Part shown: positions 1 through 6,627 of the stretch, in pieces
How the letters are laid out: every line of letters starts with the position of its first letter
Position numbering within the stretch: position 1 is the stretch's first letter
NCBI GenBank assembly: GCA_900321795.1
Contig: ONXO01000005.1
Coordinates: 1 to 6,628, forward strand
Length of the DNA stretch: 6,628 nt
Direction of reading: 5' to 3'
Source: an uncultured Eubacteriales bacterium
Lineage (GTDB): Bacteria; Bacillota_I; Bacilli_A; RF39; UBA660
The notes under the pieces: generated by a model
Databases searched by the model: none
Told to the model about the DNA's origin: nothing
What the model saw: the letters and a program-made list of their open reading frames with translations, nothing else
Program-made: the position numbers and the translations under genes

Positions 1-534
1 AGCAAGTACTTCTATACTTTCAATAAACTTACCATATAAAAGCTTTCCAGTTTCATCATATGATTGATAATATAAATCAATATAATTACCTGGGAAAATA
101 GAGTTACCATAAGTAGTCTCAGTATTAACATTTAAACTAACAACTGTATATCCATCAGGAATATCAGCCCATGCTGAATCAGGCATCTCACTCCAAGTAA
201 GCAATGTAGATCTGTAAAACAAACTACCAGCTGGTATAACAGTATTATAACTAGCATATTTTCCTACAATATCGCTAGTAACAGTAACAGCATTATTAGC
301 CGCAGTTCTAAGCATAACTCTAGGAATATTCATATATCCGATCATATCTTCTGTAATTGGAGTCCTTGGTTGTATATCAACTTTAGCATAAGGCACTCTT
401 ACTGGATCAGTATTCTTCTTAATCTCATAATTATACCCAAAATAAATAACCAAAACTATTGCAATAACCCCTAAAATTGTTACAGTATTTTTATTACCAA
501 AAAATCTTTTTAATGAAACTAAAAAATTATTCAT
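1..534 (-). CDS. cpaB: CpaB/RcpC-like Flp pilus assembly protein, 3' end cut by window edge
   Basis: The reading frame starts at ATG 534-532 and stays open for 178 codons to the left edge, so only the N-terminal part is visible. It begins with a short basic cytoplasmic stretch and one membrane segment (about residues 17-34). A SAF-type module follows (about 46-112): 'AKVDIQPRTPITEDMIGYM' and then 'IVGKYASYNTVIPAGSLF', the paired 'I..G..I...DI' and 'G..A...I..G..L' pattern seen in CpaB. From about residue 126, 'IPDGYTVVSLNV' and 'PGNYIDLYYQS' match the start of the RcpC/CpaB domain (GM.AV.V.V, then PGD.VDV). In known Tad/Flp systems CpaB is an extracytoplasmic pilus assembly factor; in a monoderm it would face outward from the membrane. 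The start is fixed by an AAGGAGG site (545-539) four bases upstream. The gene follows the pilin-like gene by 57 bases, which supports a pilus locus. The family call comes from motif recognition and is fairly sure; the rest of the protein is unseen. Confidence 0.85.
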   Translation of the reverse strand, partial: MNNFLVSLKRFFGNKNTVTILGVIAIVLVIYFGYNYEIKKNTDPVRVPYAKVDIQPRTPITEDMIGYMNIPRVMLRTAANNAVTVTSDIVGKYASYNTVIPAGSLFYRSTLLTWSEMPDSAWADIPDGYTVVSLNVNTETTYGNSIFPGNYIDLYYQSYDETGKLLYGKFIESIEVLA

Positions 535-538
535 AAAT

Positions 539-545
539 CCTCCTT
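539..545 (-). promoter_or_regulatory. Ribosome binding site of cpaB-like gene
   Basis: AAGGAGG read on the minus strand, a near-perfect Shine-Dalgarno match. It lies four bases before ATG 534-532, slightly closer than usual. No other ATG in frame is better placed, so it decides the start of a gene that would otherwise only be an open frame running off the window. Confidence 0.8.
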
Positions 546-559
546 CTATTCTATTAATT

Positions 560-588
560 ATTATAAATTAATTTTAGTTTAAAATCAA
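560..588 (-). promoter_or_regulatory. Possible sigma-A promoter before cpaB-like gene
   Basis: TTGATT (588-583), a 17-base spacer and TATAAT (565-560) lie directly after the stop codon of the pilin-like gene. The -10 box is perfect and the -35 box matches 4 of 6. The surrounding gap is almost pure A/T and has no TG before the -10, so a chance match is possible. There is no terminator hairpin in this gap, and simple read-through from the pilin-like gene is equally plausible. Confidence 0.4.
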
Positions 589-591
589 TCA

Positions 592-1239
592 CTAATTATT
601 ATATCTCACGACACATGATGAATCTTCTAATATATCAGAAACAATTACTTTATTATTGTTAACTTCTATTTTAGCATCTCCTGTTATACACTCTGCTTCA
701 GTTGTTGCATTTTCATAACCATAGTTAGGTTTAATTATAAATTCTATTGTATCACCAGATAAAGCATATCTAGATGAATAATTAGCCTGACCATTTTCTA
801 CAGTAAGTTCAACTTTCTTAGTACTATAATTGTTTCCATATTTACTTTCTAAAACTCCACTTAATGTAGTTAAAATATCAAAATTAGAACTATCAGAATT
901 TACTGAATAACTACCAGTTTTAGTTTTGATAAGTACAGAAGCTTTTGGAGGAGCTTCATATATATCATAAAAATCTATAGTATAAGTCTTACTATTATTT
1001 ATACTTTGAGCAAATCTTCTAATAAAACTTTCCCTAAACTTACTTTCAATTATTCTTACTTCGCCTGTCTGTGCATACAAACCATAGTCTACAGAGTCTA
1101 TCATTGAAGATTCTAAAACTTCTTTAGCCAAATAGTAATCCTCTTCGCTTGTCGATGTATAGTTTTGCACAAGCATCATAACTACAATCACCATTAAACC
1201 TAATCCAATCAATAAATAACCCCAAAAGGCCTCTTTCAT
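592..1239 (-). CDS. Pilin-like single-pass membrane protein with C-terminal InlB-B-repeat-like domain
   Basis: A 215-residue protein. Residues 1-6 are short and polar (MKEAFW), followed by a strongly hydrophobic helix (about 7-24) and then an amphipathic stretch rich in E, D and Y. This layout resembles pseudopilins or TadE/TadF-type minor pilins, but there is no clear prepilin peptidase site, so the mature form is uncertain. Residues about 75-140 look like a mixed alpha/beta domain ('DFYDIYEAPPKASVLIKT'). Residues about 141-215 resemble the divergent InlB B-repeat beta domain: 'VELTVENGQA', 'GDTIEFIIKPNYGY' and the closing 'SSCVVRY'. The only two cysteines, 184 and 209, both sit in this domain and could form one disulfide outside the cell. 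An AGGAGAG site (1254-1248) precedes ATG 1239-1237 by eight bases, and a good promoter lies just upstream. The cpaB-like gene follows 57 bases downstream. A pilus subunit or minor pilin is inferred from layout and neighbour; I do not recognise a named family with certainty. Confidence 0.75.
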   Translation of the reverse strand: MKEAFWGYLLIGLGLMVIVVMMLVQNYTSTSEEDYYLAKEVLESSMIDSVDYGLYAQTGEVRIIESKFRESFIRRFAQSINNSKTYTIDFYDIYEAPPKASVLIKTKTGSYSVNSDSSNFDILTTLSGVLESKYGNNYSTKKVELTVENGQANYSSRYALSGDTIEFIIKPNYGYENATTEAECITGDAKIEVNNNKVIVSDILEDSSCVVRYNN

Positions 1240-1267
1240 AAAACCAACTCTCCTATCTTACTTCTAT

Positions 1268-1296
1268 AGTATACCACACACATATAAAAAAGGCAA
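1268..1296 (-). promoter_or_regulatory. Extended -10 promoter for the pilin-like/cpaB-like unit
   Basis: TTGCCT (1296-1291, 4 of 6), a spacer of exactly 17 bases and TATACT (1273-1268, 5 of 6) with TGG directly before the -10, giving an extended -10 element. Transcription would start near 1261 and leave a leader of about 20 bases before ATG 1239, containing the ribosome binding site. The -35 box lies inside the T-rich tail of the terminator of the preceding gene, so termination and new initiation share the same bases. Confidence 0.65.
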
Positions 1297-1319
1297 AAGA
1301 AAACTGCATTTATGCAGTT
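1287..1319 (-). terminator. Likely intrinsic terminator of the 1288-residue protein gene
   Basis: On the minus strand the perfect palindrome AACTGCATAAATGCAGTT (1319-1302) starts within the TAA stop codon (1320-1318). It can form a stem of six to eight pairs with a very small loop. It is followed by a T-rich tail, TTCTTTTGCCTTTTTT, interrupted by GCC. The stem is short and only moderately GC-rich, so termination may be incomplete and allow some read-through into the pilin-like gene. Confidence 0.6.
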
Positions 1320-4300
1320 ATCTATTTGAATACAAATGAACATTAAACTCATTTACATTATCTTTAATCTTTTCAGCACCAATTAAATCTTTAAGTGTTG
1401 TTTCTATAAAAGTACTCTTACAATTATAGCCTTTACAAGAAATTGAATTATCCATATATCCGCCATTAGATTCAGTAGTTTTATTATATCTTCTAATACT
1501 ACTAATATCACTAGGAGTTAAAGTAACACTATAAGCAGGTGTTTCAGCCCACAAATCATCACCTAAATTTTGTATATTATCTATAATTTTACTATTAGCA
1601 AATCCACTCCAGTTATATGGAACACCATTAGTAAATAAATTATTCAAATTAACATTTCTAAAATATAATACAAATTCTCCGCCACTAGTCATATCTGATG
1701 CAAAGCCTGGAGGACAAATATGATGACCATCATCACAAGCGTAAGTTGGAAGTTCACTGATAACATTATATTGACATGTGTATGTTCTATCTTGGTTATC
1801 AATATCATTTCTATATCTAACAATAACACTTTTATTATCTGTAGTTTTCTGCCTATCAACCGGATAAACGTGAATGCCTAAATCTACCCTGTTGTCACCA
1901 CCTGGAGAATTCACTATATTACCTGTATATAAATTAGCAGAAAATGGTGTATTTTGATAATAAACAACTTCCGTAGTTAATTCATAATCAACAACTTTAT
2001 TAGAAGGAATCTCTTCATTTTTTAACTTACATTCAGCACTAGTTCCACTTCCTGTACAATTCCAAGTAGGAACAGTATCCTTTAGTGATGTTACACCAAG
2101 TGAAGATAAGCCTTCTTCGCAAGAAGCACAATAAGTATTAATATTTTCATTCTGTCCGTATTTCCATTCTTCTTCATAAGTGGTACTATCTACTTTATTA
2201 AGTAACTCTGAAACTCCAGTTTCAATAGGATAACTTTCAGAATAAGAAATATCTAATCTATTATTATTAATGTAAGAACTAACTTCATTTACTAAATTAG
2301 CATATGCGTTAGAATCAGCTGTCATATTACAATTCTTAATCTTTGTTAACAATGTGTTTACTTTATTAACAGCAGCATCGTATTCTTTCTTTTGATTACC
2401 CATCACTGGACTTCCACCATTAACAACAGAATTTCTACAGCCATCGCAGTCATTAGTATCACATGTAACTACACAATCAGAAGAGCCTGATACATTTACT
2501 AAACGAGTGCTTCCATTTGAATCAGTTGACTTATATATTGCATCATTCCAAGTATAATAAGTACATGTTTCATTTTTACTATTGCATCCGTCTCCAGCTG
2601 TCACTTTCAAATCGATGCAATGCTCATTATCAGTATATCTTTTTGAGCAATGATTATCATCTGTATAATACTCTTTACATGAACCATCAGTATTGAAACT
2701 CTTACATTCATATTCTTCACATTCATACTTAGGACAATATGTAGAACATACAGCAGTACGTGCAACAGCATTACATGTTGCTGTTTTACTCTGTCTTTGT
2801 GCTTTTGATACCTGTATTGCAATAGCTTGATATTCATTCCACTTACTTCTTACATCATCATAAGCTGCTAAGAAATCATTTTTCCAAGAATTATAATCTA
2901 TATCAGAAGTACACTCTTTAGTAACTGTTACTACAGTACTTAAATATTGTTTATTTGGATCTTTTGGATCTTTGTGATCTACATATTTACTATACACATC
3001 ATACTGAAAGAATCTTCCAGACAATACTTCAGTCTTACTCATAAATCTAAATTTATAACTATTTCTACAATAAATATCACAATAATCATTTCCTAAAGCA
3101 GTTTTATATTTAGCTTTAGTGCTAGCACTTTGAAGTATAGTACACATTTGAGGATCTTCAATAACACCTTCAGTATTAGTACCATCTTCTCCACAATCAT
3201 CAGGCATTTTAACTACAGGTTTTACTTCACAAGTACTTGGCTTATCCGGATTAGAATTGCATGTCTTAATTATTTCATCACAAGTGCTTGTTTTACTAGA
3301 ATTAGAATTACATGACTTTGTTAATTCTGCACAAATAGCTGCATTAGCCTGACTAGAATTACATACAGCCTTAATCTCATCACAAGTAACCGTTTTACTT
3401 TGAGAAGAATTACAAGTACTAATTATTTCGTCACAAGTAGTTTTCTTGCTCGTATTTCCATCACATATTTCAATCATCCTCTTGCGAGCATCTTCATCAG
3501 AACCAAGTAAATTGCCCTTATCATCATAGTAATTCCCGTCTTCTCTCTTACCACACAAACACTGACTTTCATAAGTAGATTGATCAGTTACATTGCCATC
3601 TCTATCATAATATGTGGCATTAGGTGAAATACCTACTTTTTGGCATGTTTTAGGAATAGTACGTATAAATACCTTCCTCATTTCATCAGTTTCCTCAAAT
3701 ACAAACATTACTTGATTGGCACCATTTTCATAAATTGCCATATTTTTATAATTTTTACTATTTTCACCTAAATCAAAGTATGCATAAACGCCTTCGCCTT
3801 CAAAATACTCTTTATATTTATCGTAATCTTTTACAGTCAAAGTAATGCACATATAATCACTATCAGAGCATTTACCAGTCTCATATGTTAATGGTATTGA
3901 ATAATCTAAGGTAACATTTTCTATTTTTGCATCTATGCTTAAATTAGAAATTATCGGTACAGTTAAAACATTTTCTTTTATGGCCCATTTGCCAACCTCA
4001 AAAATCGTATCCACATCATTGCCATAATTTTTTGGATTTAATGCTTCTTTATATAATTTTATTGCCTTTTCCATTGTATCATTATCGCTATACAAATATC
4101 CACCAGCTTTTGCAGTTTTGGAATTATAATTATTTACAATTTGTAATGTTTTTTTAAATAAAGAATCTTTTTTACTATTACTATATACAATTCCCAAATC
4201 TGACAAATCATTATAGTCACCATTATCATGTATGTTAGCTACCGCAAGCCTCATAGCCGTTAAAGCTACAGAATAATTTTCAGCATTTTTAGCTATATAT

Positions 4301-5184
4301 GATAACTGACAATAAGGGTTATTATTAGACAAACACCTAGAAAAATCTATTTTTGTCTCTTTAGTATAAGTAAGACTACTTGTATTATTTGACCCGAATG
4401 GAAGACCTGGTGACAAACAATATGCATAACCTATCTCCTCATCGCCAGCCTCAGCTTTGAAAATCGGAGAATCAATTTTTAAAGTACTTACATTAACTGT
4501 CTTTTTAGAAATAGCTTGATAATAGTTTGTTCCGGTTGGATCCCCACACATTAACTCACTAGGATTGGATTGCAAATATATGGGATTAACAGAAATTTCT
4601 TGAGGATTTCTTCCACAATACATAGAATTTTTACCATGCGAATTTTTCACTTCATAATAAGAATTATATTGGGGTGCTACATTTAAAGACCCTAAATCAG
4701 ATTTTATTTGAACTTTAGAAACCAATCTTTTACCTTCCATAACACCGTTTTCTGTTATTACCTTATAAAAATTCGCATCTATTATATTACCTAGTTTACT
4801 TATACATCTTGCTTTTGCGTCATCAACACTATTACCAGTTGCATCCGTTTTCCACTTCTTAGATTGTCCTGTATAACTATAACCTTTTACATTTTGAAAA
4901 TATTCAGTTGTAACGGCACATTCAACCTTATAATAATAATATTTATGCAAAGGCTTACTAGAATCATATATATAACCGTTTTTTTGTAAATTTGTAGCTG
5001 TATCATAGATAGCCTCTTGAGTTACATTTTTTATTGAATAGAAACTACCATCAGCATATAACGCTTCGCTTCTTTGTCCACTTTTATATATAGTTATTTC
5101 TTCAGGAAGTAAAGCTTTAGCTTTTACTGGAAATATTAATAATCCAATACCTAATGTTAGTAATAAATAACGTTTAAATTTCAT
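1318..5184 (-). CDS. Large secreted cysteine-rich protein, possible adhesin, unnamed family
   Basis: A 1288-residue exoprotein. A signal peptide (1-24: basic MKFKR, hydrophobic core, AKA before LLPEE) is followed by an N-terminal region with 'AYCLSPGLPFG' around Cys256 and 'ALTAMRLAVANI' near 309, faintly like a thioester domain. Then come beta-rich sequence, two 'YYD..GN' units (525 and 552), four 17-residue Cys repeats (583-650), a helix-rich stretch (about 760-803), a Cys-rich block (804-916, 14 cysteines), another helix (about 926-950) and a C-terminal region ending 'HLYSNR'. By hand count there are about 51 cysteines, so many disulfides or an oxidising partner are likely. There is no LPXTG, no C-terminal membrane segment and no recognised enzyme motif; it is either released or held by another protein. 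The start overlaps the end of the 212-residue gene by 11 bases, with AGGAGG ten bases upstream, suggesting coupled translation. It resembles large envelope proteins I associate with uncultured gut Bacilli, but I cannot name a family. Adhesion is inferred from architecture only. Confidence 0.85.
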   Translation of the reverse strand: MKFKRYLLLTLGIGLLIFPVKAKALLPEEITIYKSGQRSEALYADGSFYSIKNVTQEAIYDTATNLQKNGYIYDSSKPLHKYYYYKVECAVTTEYFQNVKGYSYTGQSKKWKTDATGNSVDDAKARCISKLGNIIDANFYKVITENGVMEGKRLVSKVQIKSDLGSLNVAPQYNSYYEVKNSHGKNSMYCGRNPQEISVNPIYLQSNPSELMCGDPTGTNYYQAISKKTVNVSTLKIDSPIFKAEAGDEEIGYAYCLSPGLPFGSNNTSSLTYTKETKIDFSRCLSNNNPYCQLSYIAKNAENYSVALTAMRLAVANIHDNGDYNDLSDLGIVYSNSKKDSLFKKTLQIVNNYNSKTAKAGGYLYSDNDTMEKAIKLYKEALNPKNYGNDVDTIFEVGKWAIKENVLTVPIISNLSIDAKIENVTLDYSIPLTYETGKCSDSDYMCITLTVKDYDKYKEYFEGEGVYAYFDLGENSKNYKNMAIYENGANQVMFVFEETDEMRKVFIRTIPKTCQKVGISPNATYYDRDGNVTDQSTYESQCLCGKREDGNYYDDKGNLLGSDEDARKRMIEICDGNTSKKTTCDEIISTCNSSQSKTVTCDEIKAVCNSSQANAAICAELTKSCNSNSSKTSTCDEIIKTCNSNPDKPSTCEVKPVVKMPDDCGEDGTNTEGVIEDPQMCTILQSASTKAKYKTALGNDYCDIYCRNSYKFRFMSKTEVLSGRFFQYDVYSKYVDHKDPKDPNKQYLSTVVTVTKECTSDIDYNSWKNDFLAAYDDVRSKWNEYQAIAIQVSKAQRQSKTATCNAVARTAVCSTYCPKYECEEYECKSFNTDGSCKEYYTDDNHCSKRYTDNEHCIDLKVTAGDGCNSKNETCTYYTWNDAIYKSTDSNGSTRLVNVSGSSDCVVTCDTNDCDGCRNSVVNGGSPVMGNQKKEYDAAVNKVNTLLTKIKNCNMTADSNAYANLVNEVSSYINNNRLDISYSESYPIETGVSELLNKVDSTTYEEEWKYGQNENINTYCASCEEGLSSLGVTSLKDTVPTWNCTGSGTSAECKLKNEEIPSNKVVDYELTTEVVYYQNTPFSANLYTGNIVNSPGGDNRVDLGIHVYPVDRQKTTDNKSVIVRYRNDIDNQDRTYTCQYNVISELPTYACDDGHHICPPGFASDMTSGGEFVLYFRNVNLNNLFTNGVPYNWSGFANSKIIDNIQNLGDDLWAETPAYSVTLTPSDISSIRRYNKTTESNGGYMDNSISCKGYNCKSTFIETTLKDLIGAEKIKDNVNEFNVHLYSNR
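2437..2775 (-). other. Cys-rich block inside the 1288-residue protein
   Basis: Residues 804-916 contain 14 cysteines in 113 residues, from CNAVARTAVC to DCDGC. Short internal echoes are visible: 'YECEEYECKS' and the pair YTDDNHC / YTDNEHC ten residues apart. Helix-forming sequences flank the block on both sides (about 760-803 with WKNDFLAAYDDV; about 926-950 with YDAAVNKVNTLLTKI). The layout suggests a helical hairpin with a disulfide-stabilised knob at its tip. DCDGC is the only CxxC there besides close pairs; metal binding is possible but unsupported. Confidence 0.7.
3235..3438 (-). repeat. Four tandem 51-bp units encoding a 17-residue Cys repeat
   Basis: Four consecutive units of exactly 51 bases (starting on the minus strand at 3438, 3387, 3336 and 3285) encode residues 583-650 of the 1288-residue protein. 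The consensus is TCDEIxxxCNSxxxKxx, with two cysteines seven residues apart. A fifth, truncated start (TCEVKP) follows at 3234. Unit 3 is the most diverged (ICAELTKSCNS). The DEI/AEL stretch between the cysteines could form one helical turn closed by a disulfide. The fixed period with drifting sequence indicates old tandem duplication rather than recent slippage. Confidence 0.9.
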
Positions 5185-5812
5185 TTGCTTTTTTCCTCCT
5201 TTTCAAAACAACAGCACTTATAGTAAATATAATACCTCCTAATACTATAGGAACTAAGACATATAAATAATACTGCTTTATGTAATCAATTAATTCTTTT
5301 GGTTTATTTTCTTCCACACTTTTATTGACAGCTTTTTGAAAATCTTCTATTGTCATATCCTTAGTATCATAAAACGGCGCACATTCTTTAGTTTCTCTAG
5401 CATTTCCAATACATAAAGCACTAGTGGCATAAGCATTAAAACGCACTGTATCCACTCCCAAAGTCTCAAGTGGCAATAACGAACAGCTCTCATCTTCGCT
5501 ATACACTAAAATCTTATATTTTATATTTTTAGATATATTGTCAGTAGCAAAACCCACTATACCTGTTTCATTCACGTCTTTATAATGATATTCTCTTTCA
5601 ATATCATTATAGTCATTAATGATTTTAACGTAAATATTTTCAGTTAATCCATAGGCACTTATATACACATCTGCATTTTCATAATCATAGCTTTCCGTTT
5701 TAAATACTTCTACTAAACTCGCATCCATCACTGCCTGCTCACAGCTAGCATTTAAATTTGTAATGCCTATATTAAATATGATTATCACAAATAAAACAAA
5801 TAACTTTTTCAT
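5174..5812 (-). CDS. Signal-peptide and C-terminal-TM membrane protein, partner of the large exoprotein
   Basis: A 212-residue protein with a signal peptide (about 1-22, basic MKK then a long hydrophobic core, NLNA before SCEQ). An extracellular part of about 155 residues follows and looks beta-rich between 35 and 135 ('ADVYISAYGLTENIYVKI', 'IKYKILVYS'). Four cysteines outside the membrane (24, 110, 134, 144) could form two disulfides. A helical linker (about 153-178) leads to a membrane segment (182-203) and a basic KRRKK stop-transfer tail, so it is a type I membrane protein with its bulk outside. There is no LPXTG or sorting motif. AAGGA (5825-5821) lies eight bases before ATG 5812-5810, and a strong promoter lies just upstream. 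Its end overlaps the start of the 1288-residue exoprotein gene by 11 bases, and that protein lacks its own anchor; a role as membrane stalk or docking partner is therefore inferred. I do not recognise a named family. Confidence 0.75.
   Translation of the reverse strand: MKKLFVLFVIIIFNIGITNLNASCEQAVMDASLVEVFKTESYDYENADVYISAYGLTENIYVKIINDYNDIEREYHYKDVNETGIVGFATDNISKNIKYKILVYSEDESCSLLPLETLGVDTVRFNAYATSALCIGNARETKECAPFYDTKDMTIEDFQKAVNKSVEENKPKELIDYIKQYYLYVLVPIVLGGIIFTISAVVLKRRKKANEI
5195..5200 (-). promoter_or_regulatory. Ribosome binding site within the end of the 212-residue gene
   Basis: AGGAGG on the minus strand, ten bases before ATG 5184-5182 of the 1288-residue protein. It lies inside codons for the basic tail (KRRKK region) of the 212-residue protein, so the tail sequence doubles as a translation signal. 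Together with the 11-base gene overlap this indicates coupled translation of the two proteins. Confidence 0.8.
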
Positions 5813-5838
5813 AAATCACGTCCTTACTATACAGACTA

Positions 5839-5867
5839 ATTATAACAAATTAAAAAGAGCATGTCCA
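5839..5867 (-). promoter_or_regulatory. Strong extended -10 promoter for the 212/1288-residue operon
   Basis: TGGACA (5867-5862, 5 of 6), a spacer of exactly 17 bases and a perfect TATAAT (5844-5839) preceded by TGT, which makes an extended -10. Transcription would start near 5832, leaving a leader of about 20 bases before ATG 5812. The -35 box lies in the loop and first base of the closing arm of the terminator hairpin of the upstream gene, and the T-tract forms part of the spacer. This is the best promoter match in the window. Confidence 0.75.
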
Positions 5868-5880
5868 TTATTTTATGCTC
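5847..5880 (-). terminator. Intrinsic terminator after the transglutaminase-like gene
   Basis: GAGCAT (5880-5875), a 12-base loop and ATGCTC (5862-5857), followed by TTTTTAATTT (5856-5847). The six-pair stem plus T-tract fits a rho-independent terminator about 45 bases after the TAA stop. A-rich sequence on the far side also gives a T-rich run after the hairpin on the plus strand, so it could work in both directions. The large loop makes it only moderately strong. Confidence 0.6.
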
Positions 5881-5925
5881 ATTTTTAATTTATTAATTAT
5901 TTGTTAAAAACAATTATATTTATAA

Positions 5926-6627
5926 TTAATTAAATTTATATGTTAATCTAAATATAAAATCATCATCAGGTCTATGTATCACTCTTTGGCTTAATTTTGA
6001 ATCGTCCAAATCTAAAAGGAGATAATCATCATTTTTGTATCCATCGTCATTCCATGTAACATCTACTACTTTCCATTCGCCGTTTACATAGACATTACTC
6101 CAAACATGTGGGCCACGTTTCGGAATATGCCCATCAATCCCAAAACACGGAATTCCTAAATAACGCATAATATATGCAAATGCTGCATCATAGCCTTGAC
6201 AAACTGCGTCTCCTTCCAATAAAGCTCCGTATGCACTTAACCATGAACCATATTCAACATTATCACATAAATATTTATTAGCAAGTCTAATCTGCTCAAC
6301 TGGGTCATTTGTTTGAGATTTTATATCTTTTGCTATTTCTTTAGCTTTAGATAATGCCTTTCTTCCATATTCTCCATATGAAAGACGGTATGAATGTAAA
6401 TTACCAGCTGTTATTTCATCATTGCTTATACAAAAAATTTGATCACCATTTAAAGCTAATAAACGATACTCAAAAAAGTCCATTGTTTCATCAGATTGAA
6501 AGTTTATATTTGTATCTTGGCCTTCCAACGAATTACTCATGCATTCTTTTAACTTTCCATAAACGAAATTTAGATTTCTTAAATATTGATAAGAGAATAT
6601 ATAAGTAACTCCTTCATCTTCTACTAC
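5926..6627 (-). CDS. Transglutaminase-like domain protein, 5' end outside window
   Basis: The frame ending at TAA 5928-5926 is open to the right edge, showing 233 codons. The catalytic core is clear: 'GDAVCQGYDAAFAYIMRYLG' with the nucleophilic Cys (codon 6201-6199), 'PHVWSNVYVNGEWKVVDVTW' with the His (6108-6106) and Asp (6063-6061), the usual Cys-His-Asp triad of the transglutaminase-like superfamily. Upstream, 'NDPVEQIRLANKYLCDNVEY' is the typical helix before this core. The ATG at 6540 looks like a start but has no Shine-Dalgarno sequence before it, and the open frame continues 29 codons upstream without a stop, so the true start lies outside. Members act as peptidases, cross-linkers or inactive scaffolds, often on exported or cell-envelope proteins; substrate cannot be told here, and any signal peptide is out of view. 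A terminator and a new promoter separate it from the next gene, so it belongs to a different transcription unit even though the direction is the same. Confidence 0.88.
   Translation of the reverse strand, partial: VVEDEGVTYIFSYQYLRNLNFVYGKLKECMSNSLEGQDTNINFQSDETMDFFEYRLLALNGDQIFCISNDEITAGNLHSYRLSYGEYGRKALSKAKEIAKDIKSQTNDPVEQIRLANKYLCDNVEYGSWLSAYGALLEGDAVCQGYDAAFAYIMRYLGIPCFGIDGHIPKRGPHVWSNVYVNGEWKVVDVTWNDDGYKNDDYLLLDLDDSKLSQRVIHRPDDDFIFRLTYKFN

Noticed and set aside
1318..1440. Sortase (LPXTG-type) anchor at the C-terminus of the 1288-residue protein
   Set aside because: The protein ends in a polar sequence (HLYSNR) with no LPXTG-like motif, no hydrophobic segment and no basic tail.
2607..2837. 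Minus-strand frame of 76 codons in another frame of the large gene
   Set aside because: It is a shifted reading of the Cys-rich block, with skewed composition and no start signal.
3130..3315. Plus-strand frame of 61 codons
   Set aside because: It is the antisense reading of the 51-bp Cys repeats; its repetitive Ile/Phe/Arg composition follows from that.
3226..3438. CRISPR-like array suggested by the regular repeats
   Set aside because: The 51-bp units are diverged, in frame and protein-coding, without constant repeats or unique spacers.
5738..5812. Lipoprotein signal for the 212-residue protein (Cys24 after the hydrophobic core)
   Set aside because: The residues before Cys24 are N-A-S rather than a good lipobox, and the protein already has a C-terminal membrane anchor.
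6538..6540. ATG as the start of the transglutaminase-like gene
   Set aside because: There is no Shine-Dalgarno sequence upstream and the frame remains open to the window edge with plausible protein sequence, so the true start is outside.
6354..6608. Plus-strand frame of 84 codons
   Set aside because: It lies antisense to the transglutaminase-like gene, whose open frame and catalytic motifs are clear; the translated product has no domain features and no ribosome binding site.
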